Positions 22,161-33,400 of a DNA stretch of 64,000 nucleotides are shown here, one piece after another; within the stretch, counting starts at the first letter, position 1, and every line of letters starts with the position of its first letter. The notes under the pieces were generated by a model. The model did no database searches. It was not told the DNA's origin and was given only the letters and a program-made list of their open reading frames with translations. The DNA is from Viola odorata (Eukaryota > Streptophyta > Magnoliopsida > Malpighiales > Violaceae): contig OY829539.1 of assembly GCA_963691705.1 (NCBI GenBank), positions 52,984,327-53,048,326 of the forward strand. Reading direction: 5' to 3'. The position numbers and the translations under genes are program-made.

Positions 22161-22639
22161 TCGGTGTTACAGGCGGCGTACGACCAAGCCGGATCCCACG
22201 AGCTTGGATGGAAAAGGCGACAACAACGACCCCCCGATATTGGCAAGTGAATACCTCTGAGGGAGTAAGGGTAACTTACGTCTATCATTGCATGATATTT
22301 TCACTAACAAAACCACATTTGAGAATGTGCAGGAAAAACAAGACAATATCGCTTTCAGAATGATATTCGGAGCTCTGAAGGGATAACGCCGGAAAGCTCT
22401 ACCATGATGATGATACTCATATGAGCGCCCTCTCTGTGACTGAACGTTACCGCCGGAGATCGGTTCCCGTTATCCGCTTCGCTATCACATATCCAGCGCA
22501 AAGGAACTAACGAAGTAATCAGAAAAACTCAGAGATTCTCACGAATCTAACGCGGCGCAAGAGGAGTAACGTTCCCCCAGATGCCAGGGAAGGAAGCCCT
22601 TGGTGAACACTCGGGCTCATTTTCAGTTGGGCTTATGAT

Positions 22640-22778
22640 AACAATTGATGAAACACCAAGGGTATATCTATCTTCTCACCCCAAGTCAAAGCCAGGTCCC
22701 TGTAGACCTTGACTGGGGTCAACGCCCTGGCTGCCACCCGCGTTAGGCTGAGGAATCCTGGGATGGTCGACATCAGCG

Positions 22779-22813
<35 letters not shown>

Positions 22814-23158
22814 GGTTATCCTATCCCAGGTCGGCCCGACAACCTCTAACGGGCGATATCTCACCCGCGATATCCTATCATGCTGACGCGTGCTGACGTC
22901 ATCCCGGGCGTTATCTCCCCGCGATAACGCCCACCCTTGGGGGTAACGACCTTCCTTTAGCTATAAATACCACTCATTTCTAGATCAAAGGTAAGATCAA
23001 ATTCTCTACCCAAATCTCTGGCAAATCGCACAACCATACTAACTTAAGCATCGGAGTGTCTACGCCGGAGCCCCCCCTCCGACGATTTGCAGGTACGACG
23101 GACTGCCGCAACAGTGATTCCAGACAACCGTAATCTCTACCCCGCTCTCACAGTAGAT
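22640..23158 (+). repeat. LTR-like segment ending the Tat-like element
   Basis: Contains a TATA box CTATAAATACC at about 22,969-22,980 and a downstream ACTTAAGCATCGGAGTGTC...CCGGAG...CCTCCGACG block. That block is characteristic of the R/U5 end of plant Ty3/gypsy Tat-type LTRs. It ends near CCGCTCTCACA. Exact borders are uncertain because no second copy lies in the window. Confidence 0.5.
22780..22812 (+). repeat. Poly-G run of 33 bases
   Basis: Uninterrupted G tract inside the LTR-like segment. Its length may be inexact because homopolymers are hard to sequence. It has potential to form G-quadruplex. Confidence 0.85.
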
Positions 23159-23169
23159 CAAATCTTATC

Positions 23170-23620
23170 AGTCAAATCCGAGGCTAAACGATAAAACCCG
23201 AGCCTAAACGGTCAAACTCGAGGCTAAATGGTCAAACCCGAACCTAAACGATAAAACCTGAGCGTAAATCATAAAACCAACATACACAATCAAAATCAAG
23301 TCACATAGTCAAATTTTGTCAAAATCTACATTTTTTTAGTCAAATATAATATTTTTAATCTTACTTAATAAAAAATTATATTTATTGAATAAGTATGATT
23401 TAAATGGGTATAAATGGGTGAGTATGATTTAAATTGGTGTAAATGGGTATGGGTACTCATTTAAAAAATTATATGGGTAACAAATGGGTATGATACTCAT
23501 ACCTACTCATACCCATTTAATCCTTACCCATAACTCACCCATACCTACTCATACTCATTTAATCCTTACCCATACTTACCCATACCCACCCATTTGTCAC
23601 GAGTTATTTCTGTTTCTAGG
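23170..23620 (+). repeat. Short imperfect repeats: about 20 bp 'GGCTAAACGATAAAACCCGA' units, then 'ATACCCAT' repeats
   Basis: At 23,175-23,280 a unit of about 20 bp (TAAACGRTMAAAMYCGAGSC) repeats five to six times. At 23,395-23,600 AAATGGGTATGRGTA and its inverse TACCCATTTAATCCTTACCCAT recur on both strands. I see no gene from 23,159 to 23,726. Confidence 0.6.
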
Positions 23621-23735
23621 TCTTTTTAATTAAAAAGATCACTTCTACTTGAGTGCTTGGGAGATTACAATAAAACTACAGCATGAACATTAAAGTTAAG
23701 GTATTTGTAAAATAACTTAATTTGAGATTACAATT

Positions 23736-24330
23736 GGGAAATTGAAATTTCGGGTACCTGTACGTTGGTGTTCGACTTTATTTGGCACCTATACCTTTTT
23801 TTGTGTTTAAAAGGTACTCGTACTCAAATCTTTGTTCACATTTGGTACCTGCGGACGTTTCCGTCCACCCTTTGCCGTTATCTAGCCAACGTGGCAAGAC
23901 ACGTCAGCACTGACCGCTGACATCGCTGACGTGTCATGCCACGCAAGCGTATCCGACCCAAATCTCACGTGTCGTGGGTCGGGTCGGGCTATTGAGTTGA
24001 AACGACGAACGACGAGTCGTTTGAAACTCACACAACGAACGACGTGTTGCTCAAGCTGGAATTGAACGACTGTCACCCAAGGTGGACGACACGGCGATCG
24101 TTCATTTACTTAAGTGAACGACGTCTTTTCACTTTGCACCTCTCCTTCATCTCCATCGTCGCGCAATCTCCCCTCATTTCTTCATTTTGCCTTTCCCTTT
24201 TCTTAGACCAAACCTAACCCTAGATTTCTCAATCCAAATTGCAACTTTCCCTAATGCCAACCAGATGAAAGCCCAAGGTTGACGTCGTTGTCCTGATAGC
24301 AGAAGTCGAGGTTTGTATTTGTTTCGAATG
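23736..24330 (+). repeat. Left terminal inverted repeat of MULE
   Basis: Pairs with 29,665-30,318 in inverted orientation with high similarity throughout, ending around GAGGTTTGTATTTG...CGAATGC. The left copy is shorter because the right copy has about 45 bp extra near 29,990-30,040. Confidence 0.9.
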
Positions 24331-25128
24331 CGGTTGACGTCGCTATCCTGATAGCAGAAGCCGAGGTATGTCGCATTTTCCCATTTATTTTCTTTGCTTG
24401 GTATTTCCCTCTGTTTATATACATTTTATTTTCAGTATTTGTTTTGTTTGCATTTCCAAATGGAGTGTTTGGTTTTGTGAAATTTGAATTGCATTTCATT
24501 TTTATGTTTAAATTGCGGCTTGTTTGGGGTACATTAATTAGTTTTCAGTTAAATTTTGCGACAATTTTTATTTTTTATTTCTGCCAATGGGCTTGCTTTT
24601 TAGTTTTCTTTTCTCTGTTGCATACATTGGTGACAAATACCAAAATTTGACACCCATGTGTTTGTTTTGAATTTTATCCCTTGTTGTTTTCTACAAAATG
24701 AAGAAGTTAACATTAAGATTTCCTATTTTCCCATCATTTTTATTTGACAGGTTTTATATGTTTAGTCGTAAGTGCATTAGAAGGATTTGATGCTAATCTT
24801 AGCTTAAGTAGATATGGCTGCTTTGATAATGTTGGTTGCTTATAAACATCATTTGGGCGTAGTTTTTGATATATACTTTCAATTCCATTGTGTTAGATAC
24901 TCTAGTGTTATGTTGTTTCATTTGATGCTGTTATGAGGTTTTCTTAGCTAGTTGAAATTTCATCGAGCTTAGGAGGTTTTCTTAGTTACAGTTGATGTTG
25001 TTTCTGTCTTACAATTCTGACGGTGTTTTCATCATTAAATTACTAATTTGATAAAACTGTCATTACTTGTTATGATGCATTGTTGAGTCCTTAACATGCA
25101 AATGCATTACTGGATATGCTTGGCACAA
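24331..25128 (+). other. Subterminal non-coding region, possible 5' leader of the GRF gene
   Basis: T-rich, with no convincing reading frame. It lies between the left TIR and the GRF-type gene and may contain its promoter or leader introns. Confidence 0.4.
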
Positions 25129-25659
25129 ATGTCGACTAATTCTTCACCATCGATCTGTACTAGTCAACATCGTGAACATAGACGTAGTGGAGTGTTGATG
25201 TCGCTTGGGAAGCAAAGGGTTACCCTAGATTATGAGCCTCCAATATTTTGTGAGTGTGGGTATAAGGCAGCAAGATAGATATCATGGACTGACAAACGTC
25301 ATGGTATGTGATTTTACAAGTGTGCTGGGTCAGATGGATATGGTGGATGTGGATTTTACAAATGGCATGATCAACCAGTAACAGGTTGGGTTCATGAAGT
25401 CATAAGGGAGTTGAGGGATCGTGAGAAAGAAATGGTCGAAAGAATGGCCGAATTTGAAGCAAAGAATGATAGAGTTATGTCTGATACTGAGATAAAGTGT
25501 GTGTTAGATGAGGTTAGGTCTGTTAGAGTAGTAGTCAATCAAGTAATTAGGCTACTGAAAATGATATTGATATGTATGGTTTGTGCTATTTTGTGGTTTA
25601 TTATTAGTAGGAGTATGATTTTCAATGTATTTGTTGGATTTAAAGACAATTTGGAATGA
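25129..25659 (+). pseudogene. GRF-type zinc finger protein with C-terminal membrane helix, broken by two stops
   Basis: A single frame from MSTNSSPSI carries a plant zf-GRF domain: PPIFCECGYKAAR, then ISWT, then FYKCAGSDGYGGCGFYKWHDQP, at about residues 40-85. A charged helix follows (IRELRDREKEMVERMAEFEAK), then a hydrophobic stretch near the end (MILICMVCAILWFIIS) that looks like a transmembrane helix. TAG at 25,276 and TGA at 25,309 interrupt the finger. GRF fingers bind nucleic acid in other proteins; the GRF plus coiled coil plus membrane layout is a common plant type of unknown role. It is divergent to the transposase gene inside the MULE. Confidence 0.75.
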
Positions 25660-25975
25660 GTAATTCAAGGGTGGAGATATGGCTGCTATTGTGTTGGTTT
25701 ATTATTAGTTATATGTATGTTTTCTTTGCTTAACATTGTTATTCTCCCAATATACTTGAATCTTTTGTAATTAAGAAAAAATATTTACAAAAAAGAGACA
25801 ATTCCTAATATTTTTTCTGTTGTCAATTATGTTATTTGTTAACCATATTCCCGTATATTAAAATAATAATTCACATTGCTTATTTTAACACATTCTATTT
25901 TAACACAATACTAAGTAATCATAACTTCAATAATTCTTAAACACATTCTATTTTAACACAATACTAAGTCACTAA
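25660..25975 (+). other. AT-rich spacer between the convergent MULE genes
   Basis: No gene seen. A 25 bp segment (ACACATTCTATTTTAACACAATACTAAGT) is duplicated at about 25,888-25,917 and 25,940-25,969. Confidence 0.5.
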
Positions 25976-28900
25976 TCAAAAGCAACACAAATAACAGCTA
26001 AGCATTGAGAAACACCGAAAAAAACAAATAACAACCTTGCTAGCAGGATTAAGTACACATGTGGTTTTCCGGTGGCCTTTCATTTTGCAAAATGAGCAAG
26101 AATACTCCTTTTTTTGCACTATATTGTCCTGATTCGGTTGAGTAGGTACTTCATCTGTGCTAGCAGCGTCGACACTTGCTCCAGCAGCCTCCACAGTTGA
26201 TCCAGCAGCCTCCTCAGTTGCTCCAGCAGCCTTCTCAGCTTCTCCAGCAGCCTCGCCAGCTGCTCCAGCAGCCTCACCAAGGTCCCCATCAGCATCCACA
26301 TTTGCTCCACCAGCCTGCATAACATCATCCATAGGTTAGAATTACATCATCAGTACGTACCCATAATTACAACATCCACCTTTCTTTTACCTTAGCTGGG
26401 CAAGTGTTGGATATGTGTCCATATTGGCGGCAGAATGTGCATGACATTTTCCTTCCTTTTCTGCTCATTTTCGTCCCACCAATTGCCGGCTCCCAAGCTT
26501 CTCTTCTTCTTAATTTCTTTGGTCTCCCAGGGAATTTGGTAAAAGAAGGTGGCTTAATTGGAGTACCTGCTAACCTTGGCCAAAATTTCATACACAACAC
26601 AGGCTTGATTGGGTCCATATAAGCAATCTCAAACATCTCCTTCGTATACCACTAACATCTAAGGTATTTCTCTCATTTACAATCACACAAATTGCATGCG
26701 CACAGGGTATACCATTTAATTCCCACATCCTACATGTGCATGTATATTTCTCCAAGCTAACAGTCCAACTTGTATCCTCATTTAGATGTACTTCAAATCC
26801 ATCAGCGCCATTTGCATCCACATAATAGTTAACGCTTTCTTCCATGTTATCATTGATTTTTTTCCATATGTTAGGCCCGAAACCATCATTGAACTTACCT
26901 AGAAACTCCTTCCTCTCTTTGAATCTCTTGAATACCTTCTTTCTTATAGTCTCAAATAGCTTAACTATACTTTTATACCTAGACTCCATGATTAAGCTAT
27001 TGAAAGACTCACTCATGTTGTTATCAACTGTATCAGAACAACATGTGGTATTTTGGAATACTTTACACCAGAAAATGGGAGGCACCTCCAAGAAATCATT
27101 CATCGCAATTGTGGACATACCTCCTAAAACTTCAAGCTCATCAAGGAATTCTGCTGTAGTGGATGCTTTGCAAATCACCCAAAATTGACGATGAAAATCA
27201 TCACTACAATGTTGTTTCCTCCACTTTGCAAATATGTGCCTAGCACATCTTCGATGGACTGCTGATGGCATCAATTCAGTAATTACTAAAATCAATCCCT
27301 ACAAGAGTGAGGAAAATAAGTCAAGAAGAAGAAATAGATATGTGAATGTAATTAATTAAATAACAAGAAATCAAATACCTTTTGTTGGTCCGATATAAAT
27401 GTGAATCCTTCTCCTCGCGCGATAGTAGGGGCACCATCTGAAGCGTACACGTAGTTGTCGGCAGCAACATCCAAATCCGCCATTAGCAAACCTAAGAACC
27501 ATTTCCAGGTTTCTTTGTCCTCATAACCCACAACAACCCATGCTATTGGGTAGATCTGGTCATTTGCATCCCTACCTACTGCAGTAAGAATCTCACCTTT
27601 AAATGGTCCTTTAAGAAAGCAACCATTTAGTCCAATTATCTTCCTACAAGCGGTATTAAAGCCCTTCCTAACACCATCGAAGCACACATACATCCTTTTG
27701 AATACCCTTCCTGGTGCCTCTAAAACTACCGTACTTCCAGGATTACTCCTATTAAGTTCTACAACGTAATCCTCCAACCTGGCAAACTCCTTCAAAGGGT
27801 CACCAATATAATGCTCATTCACCTTCATCCTAGCATGCCTACACAGTCCTCTAGACACACTGATCTTTGTTTGATCCTTAAAATGATCTCTCATTTCAGC
27901 TAGGGTCAGTTTCAAGGTGAGTCTCCTAAGGTGTTGAATAAACCAATCGGCCACAAACTTGTAATTCAGACAAGAGATGTGGAACTATTTTTGGCAAGTG
28001 TGTTGTCCTACATATGTTTTCACCATCCATTGCCCACTCCTACCATCAATTGAACACAAAATTCTCCAATCACATTCACTCTGTACACAAACAGCCCTGC
28101 ACCTTTTCTTCTCATTCTGAATGAATCTGACATCTCTCCTAAGGTGTATTGCATGGCTAATCACAGCTTTCATAAACACATTCTTATTTGGAAACACCAT
28201 ACAAACAGAAAAGTATGGAATTTGCTCACCTTTTTTGAACTAAAGCCGGGTATGTGGAATTCTCACGACATGTTCAGCCTCACTCTCACTACTGGATGTC
28301 AAGAAACTGTCGTCTGACCCGCTATCGAAAGACGCATCATTGATCTCCTCAGCAGCTTCAGTAGTGTTAGACTGGACATATGCTCTTCTTCCCATTTCCC
28401 TCCTTAATTCTTCCACAAACTCTTCATTCCCGCCAACATTTCCCTCCTCTCTCTCTACCCGGGGACCACCTACATCCACTTTCTTCTTTTCTCTCCTACT
28501 TTTCAGTTTATTTTTCTTCTCCCGATGCAACACAAACTCTTCATCCTCATCAACCGACAAATAGGGACAATCTACCCAATATTCATTTCCGACTTCATCA
28601 TTATCATTACACTCATAGTCACTATCCCCATATTGAGACTCATATCCATCATATTCATCACATTCATCAACCACATCTTTTCCCTTATTAGACCCCAAAC
28701 CTGTCCCACCAAGTCTAACTCCATGGTCTGACATCCCTAGATTATCACACAAGGACTTGGGATTTTCTACATCGAAATAGGGATGTGTTACATCACCTTT
28801 CTCAACATATATATGCACTACGTTATTCTCAAGAGCATATCTAAGGAACCGAACAAATATATCATCACCACATAAACTATTCAAAGTTTCTCTTAATCCT

Positions 28901-29040
28901 AGACCATCAGAATGTTCATCATACCATACTTTACCTATTTCCTTATATCCAAATGCAGCACATCTTTCTAATATAGTAAAAAAAGATACCTTATCCAGAT
29001 CAACCTTATCTTCAATAATAGTCCCCCAATATAGAACCAC
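25976..29040 (-). pseudogene. MULE transposase (MURA-like), broken
   Basis: Order on the minus strand: an acidic N-terminal part (29040-28240); a MuDR-type DNA-binding domain (28200-27985, CDWRILCSIDGRSGQWMVKTY...HTC); the MULE transposase core (27954-27379); an 80 bp intron (27299-27378, in frame); and the rest of the core with a SWIM zinc finger (CTCRMWELNGIPCAHA). Then a PGRPKK/CCHC tail (CTFCRQYGHISNTC), a second intron (26315-26390) and an Ala/Glu repeat region with a second CCHC (CSFCKMKGHRKTTC). TAG codons at about 28,240 and 27,985 and a one-base frameshift near 26,650 break the frame. The first catalytic Asp of the DDE triad is Asn here (GLNGCFLKG, 27,625-27,627). The second (FISDQQK) is kept. 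I infer an inactive copy. Confidence 0.9.
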
Positions 29041-29664
29041 TCCCTCAATGTTCGTACAAATTTTCCACCAATATGAAATTTAAGAGTTGTCATTTTATCC
29101 TGCACATACCAACAAATGGTCGTTTAAAAACATACTAATGAGTACAGGTACCATTTAATAAAGCTATAAACAAATACAGGTGCCATTTAAAAAAAACAAG
29201 GCGTAGAAGGACCAAACAATTAAATAATTAAATAACACCAGCAAGAATCAAACAAATACAGCATGGACCACTAATTTTAATGAACACCAGGACAAGGACA
29301 ACAATTAAATAATACATGAGCATGGACCACTATTCGGCTTCATCTTAACAGACAACAAGAAGCATGAAAATGAATAAATAAAACATGGTGGACCACTTTT
29401 GTCTCCATATATATAGCAAAAGGAACTATTCGGACAGAAGTATAATTGAAAAAATATTACTTTTAATTAAATAAAAAAAGACTTTCCCTTTACATCCACT
29501 TTTAAAATGCATTTTTCCCTTCCCTTTACATCAACTTCAAAACAGACAGCAGCCCGACATCTTGAAAAAAACACGTACTGATAACAGAAGCATTACTGTC
29601 GGCTTCTGCTATCAGTACAACCACATGTGACATAAAAAACAATTTGCTAATGGGATATATAAAA
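29041..29664 (-). other. MULE subterminal region upstream of transposase
   Basis: AT-rich and non-coding. It lies between the transposase start and the right TIR and is the probable leader of the transposase transcript. Confidence 0.4.
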
Positions 29665-30318
29665 AACAATTTGCATTCGAAATGGGAAATACAAACCTCA
29701 ACTTCTGCTATCAGGAAAGCGACGCCAACCTTGGGCTTTCATCTGGTTGGCATTAGGGAAAGTTGCAATTTGGATTGAGAAATCTAGGGTTAGGTTTGGT
29801 CTAAGAAAAGGGAAAGGGAAAATGAAGAAATGAGGGAGAGATTGCGCGACGATGGAGATGAAGGAGAGGTGCAAAGTGAAACGACGTCGTTCACTTAAGT
29901 AAATGAACGCTCGCCGTGTCGTCCACCTTGGGCGACAGTCATTCAATTCCAGCTTGAGCGACACGTCGTTCGTCGTGTGAGTTTCAAAGGACACGTTGTT
30001 CGTCCTGAAGGAAACTACGTCGTGCGGTTCCAAACGACTCGTCGTTCGTCGTTTCAACTCAATAGCCCGACCCGACTCACGACACGTGAGATTCGGGTCG
30101 GATACGCTTGCGTGGCATGACACGTCAGCAATGTTAGCGGTCAGTGCTGACGTGTCTTGCCACGTAGGCTAGATAACAGCAAAGGGTGGACGGAAACGGC
30201 CTCAGGTACCAAATGTGAACAAAGATTTAAATACGAGTACCTTTTAAACACAAAAAAAGATAGAGGTGCCAAATAAAGTCGAACCCCAACGTACAGATAA
30301 CCGAAATTTCAATTTCCC
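29665..30318 (-). repeat. Right terminal inverted repeat of MULE
   Basis: Inverted copy of 23,736-24,330 with scattered differences. An extra segment of about 45 bp near 29,990-30,040 contains further CGTCGT/ACGACG words. Confidence 0.9.
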
Positions 30319-30436
30319 ATTACAATTTCAATGGCATTATTATTAGATATATAGTTGATTTTTTTTTATTGTTGCAATAAAATTCATAAAATCCCCCGGG
30401 GAATGTAATCTCTCTCTATCGACTAACTGTATCAAA

Positions 30437-33400
30437 ATGGCAACTCTCACTTTCCATTTCTCTCGACTCACTCGCCTCCACTTCCCTTCTCCTTCTCTTC
30501 CTTTGCCTCACTGCTCCTTCTCTTTCTTTCTCCACAAACCACGTGCCCTCCTCTTCTTCCGCCGCCGCACCTCCTCCCGCAGCTTTTCTGTTTCTGCCGT
30601 CGCTTCCACCTCTGCAGGTTATACTTTGTCGTGAGTTATAGCTTGATACACTTGTGATTGCAACTGCCGATTTGTTTTTCATTTATCACATTTCTCTCTC
30701 ATTTCACCACTCACTGTATAAGTTACGTATAAACATGCACTTTGGTAGGAATCATTTTTTTTTTCTCAGGAGAGGTTTGGATATTTTTTATGGACATAAT
30801 TTTCAGCTTGTTATGTAAACCTGTAAGACCTTAACTTAAGGTCTGTGCAGTTTGTGGTCATAATGATCGACAGTTATGAATTTTATTAACAGAGGATTGA
30901 CTAAGAGTGGAGTATGATTTCACCAAATCAACTCACCATTTATTCTGCTAGCTTGAAAAATCGTAGATACTTCTGGCAACCTTGCTAGCTTGCAAGTTAG
31001 TGCCACTGGCAGCTATCTGTGTGTGCTTATAACTATGATTAAATAGAGCTTGTAAGGGCATGCAATCAATTCCCTTACCATTTGCTTCTTCTATGTTTTG
31101 GATGGTGGTATTTTTTCTTCTAAATTCTTTTGTTATTGAGTATGGTGCAATTGTTAACTGATTATTAGTTTAGTTTTTTGGGCATGCCTTTATTTGTTTA
31201 AATTATTTGCATTGAAAATTTATAGATGGTGAAGTATAGTAATTTTAGCTGAGTTGCTAGTGGATTCCTATGAGGAATGAATAAAAAGATTTTGATTCAT
31301 GGGGATGTATAGGGTGTCGACCAAACATAAGAATTTAACTTCTGTCCTTCGTAGAATCGCTCTCCGAGCTACCTATCATATTTATAGGAGAGTGATTGCA
31401 GAGGGGTTGTATTACAGGAAACAAATACCTCCTGATCTGTACTGAAAACTGAATTCTATGGAAAGGGAATTTTACAGTGACCAAGTTAAATACTTTTACC
31501 AAAATAAGAAAAGATCAAGTTACTAACCATCAACGGGGGCTAGCTGTAACTGCTTTTTGGCCTTGTAACTGTTTTTTTTTTCAGCTCTAGATCATTGAAT
31601 AACTAAGAAATCATAAATATTAGAAAATATCTTAGAAATTACCAAAAAGTTTTTAAGTACCTTTTAAATGTCAAATGAAACTCTTTGGATGGAGTTTGTT
31701 TATTTTGTATAAAAATGCCATTTTATAAGGTTATTTGATTTCAATTATTGGGAAAATGACCAAATTGAAAGCAAATATACTTTGAGGAAGCAGAATGAGA
31801 AACAGAAAACTGAAGGTACAAAACTGAAACAAGGCATGGTTAAGGGCCATATTTGATTTACCTTAATTATTGCATTTTCATCCCTATGCGTTGCCCTAAG
31901 TTTCGGTATTATTGTTTATAGTTTATATAATCTCTACTACAAAGTCTGTGATGGGAAATAATTTGCCAGTATGCTGTATTTTTCTTAGTCCGCTTCACAT
32001 TTTGCAGTACTGCTTCAGGAAAATAGACTTCTGCTCCAGTGTGTAAATGAAGAGTTTTAATAATAGTGTATTTTACCATTTCTCTCCCCAGGTTGTGAGA
32101 TTTCAAGATGAAGACTCGCATCAGATTTTTCTTGAACCAGAGGGTAGAGATGTACCTGAGCTGTACGTGCAGGTCTGTGTTCATTACCATGTTTTCATAT
32201 AGCTACTTCTCTGATGGTAGGTTGAAATTGCTTTTGTCATCTGGGAAGAAGGGAATATGTAAATGCTTTGCCTATAGTAAATGGTTGTCTTAGATTCCAG
32301 CTTTTCTGGGATCGTGTTTATAGTCTAATGATCTCTATAACATGTTTGTGGCCTATTACTAATGCTGTGGGATTATTGCAATCCTTTAAATGAGTACCTT
32401 AGAAGCCTTGTTGTTGTACTTTTCATCTGTCTTGGACCTTTTGGTTATGTTTAAAGTGTCTCAGGTGATCCTAAAGAAAAGTTTGCTTCTGTATGTTGAA
32501 GTCTACGAAATCTGATTCCATAAGTAAACACAATATCAACAAAATGAGAAAACTGGGTGCTGAAACGGCTATACCAGAATATCCATATTTTACTCTACTG
32601 AAATGAAAAATCATGATAGGAAATGTTAAGACTTAATGTACTCAATCAAACATTCAAACCTAACCACTTAAATCCCAGCATACCATGAAGCTTTATAGTT
32701 AGCCAGTGTAGTCTTAGACTAACCAGTATAGGCTCATGTACAATTACTCCCACCTGTTGGAAATATTCTTTTAAAGGTAAAGAGCAGGGGATCTATTTTA
32801 GGCTTAAGGCAAGAAATTGAGAAGCGGATTGGTGATGAATTGAGATGAGAAAATGCAAATGCTACACTGTTTAGTAAAATAAAAAAATTGATGGAAAGAA
32901 AGTATAGATAATTATTCTAGACATCACATCTAGAGTTTTTGGACATCAAAGCCTAGGGACATGCACCACAACTATGCCAGAATTGCATCATAATTCACAC
33001 AATCTAGAGGAAGGCTAGTAGTGCCTCTAAATATTATTTGATTCAGCTGTTGACTCCAAAAAAAACATAGGTGTTACAGACGAGTGCTAATCTTAAAGCT
33101 ATAATTAAATAGAACTCTTATTACAGTAAAGAGCTAGGTACCAAAGCACGGGAACATAATTGTTCCTGTACTAAACTAATTTAACATGTGATAAGAACTG
33201 TGTGCAAAATTAAACTTATACATTATAAATTCACAGCAAACCTAACAATTATGGAGTTCTCTCTGACTTGTAAAATAAAAATTTAGACACACTTGAACTT
33301 TTGTCAACCCCATAGCTAATTAAGTAGCCAGAAGACACAAAATGTCTACCTCGTGCATTCAGCCACAGACGAACTCTAGATGGATTTCTGAGTGTCAAGA

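Larger units (their letters stand above)
1..23158 (+). mobile_element. Ty3/gypsy Tat/Ogre-like element, 5' end outside window, interrupted by a nested Athila-like element
   Basis: A plus-strand gag-protease-RT-RNase H-integrase reading frame (11-4811) is followed by a long non-coding and repeat-rich region carrying minus-strand genes, then an LTR-like segment near 22.6-23.2 kb. Antisense genes between pol and the 3' LTR are typical of the Tat/Ogre branch of Ty3/gypsy elements. The element at 9,436-19,084 is a later insertion with its own target duplication. Because there are two divergent antisense genes, I cannot exclude that two Tat-like elements are joined here. The 5' LTR and primer site lie before the window. 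Confidence 0.6.
23736..30318. mobile_element. Mutator-like DNA transposon (MULE), 6.58 kb, with 9 bp TSD ATTACAATT
   Basis: Both ends begin GGGAAATTGAAATTTCGG and extend into long terminal inverted repeats. The 9 bp ATTACAATT is directly repeated at 23,727-23,735 and 30,319-30,327, the size typical of Mutator insertions. The interior has a minus-strand MURA-type transposase gene, now broken, and a plus-strand GRF zinc-finger gene, also broken. The ends are complete, so the element could still be mobilised by an active relative. Confidence 0.95.

Noticed and set aside
22676..22864. Frame with a Pro run on the minus strand
   Set aside because: Translation of the poly-G tract.
28340..28731. Plus-strand Ser/His-rich frames in the MULE
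   Set aside because: Complement of the acidic N-terminal part of the transposase gene.
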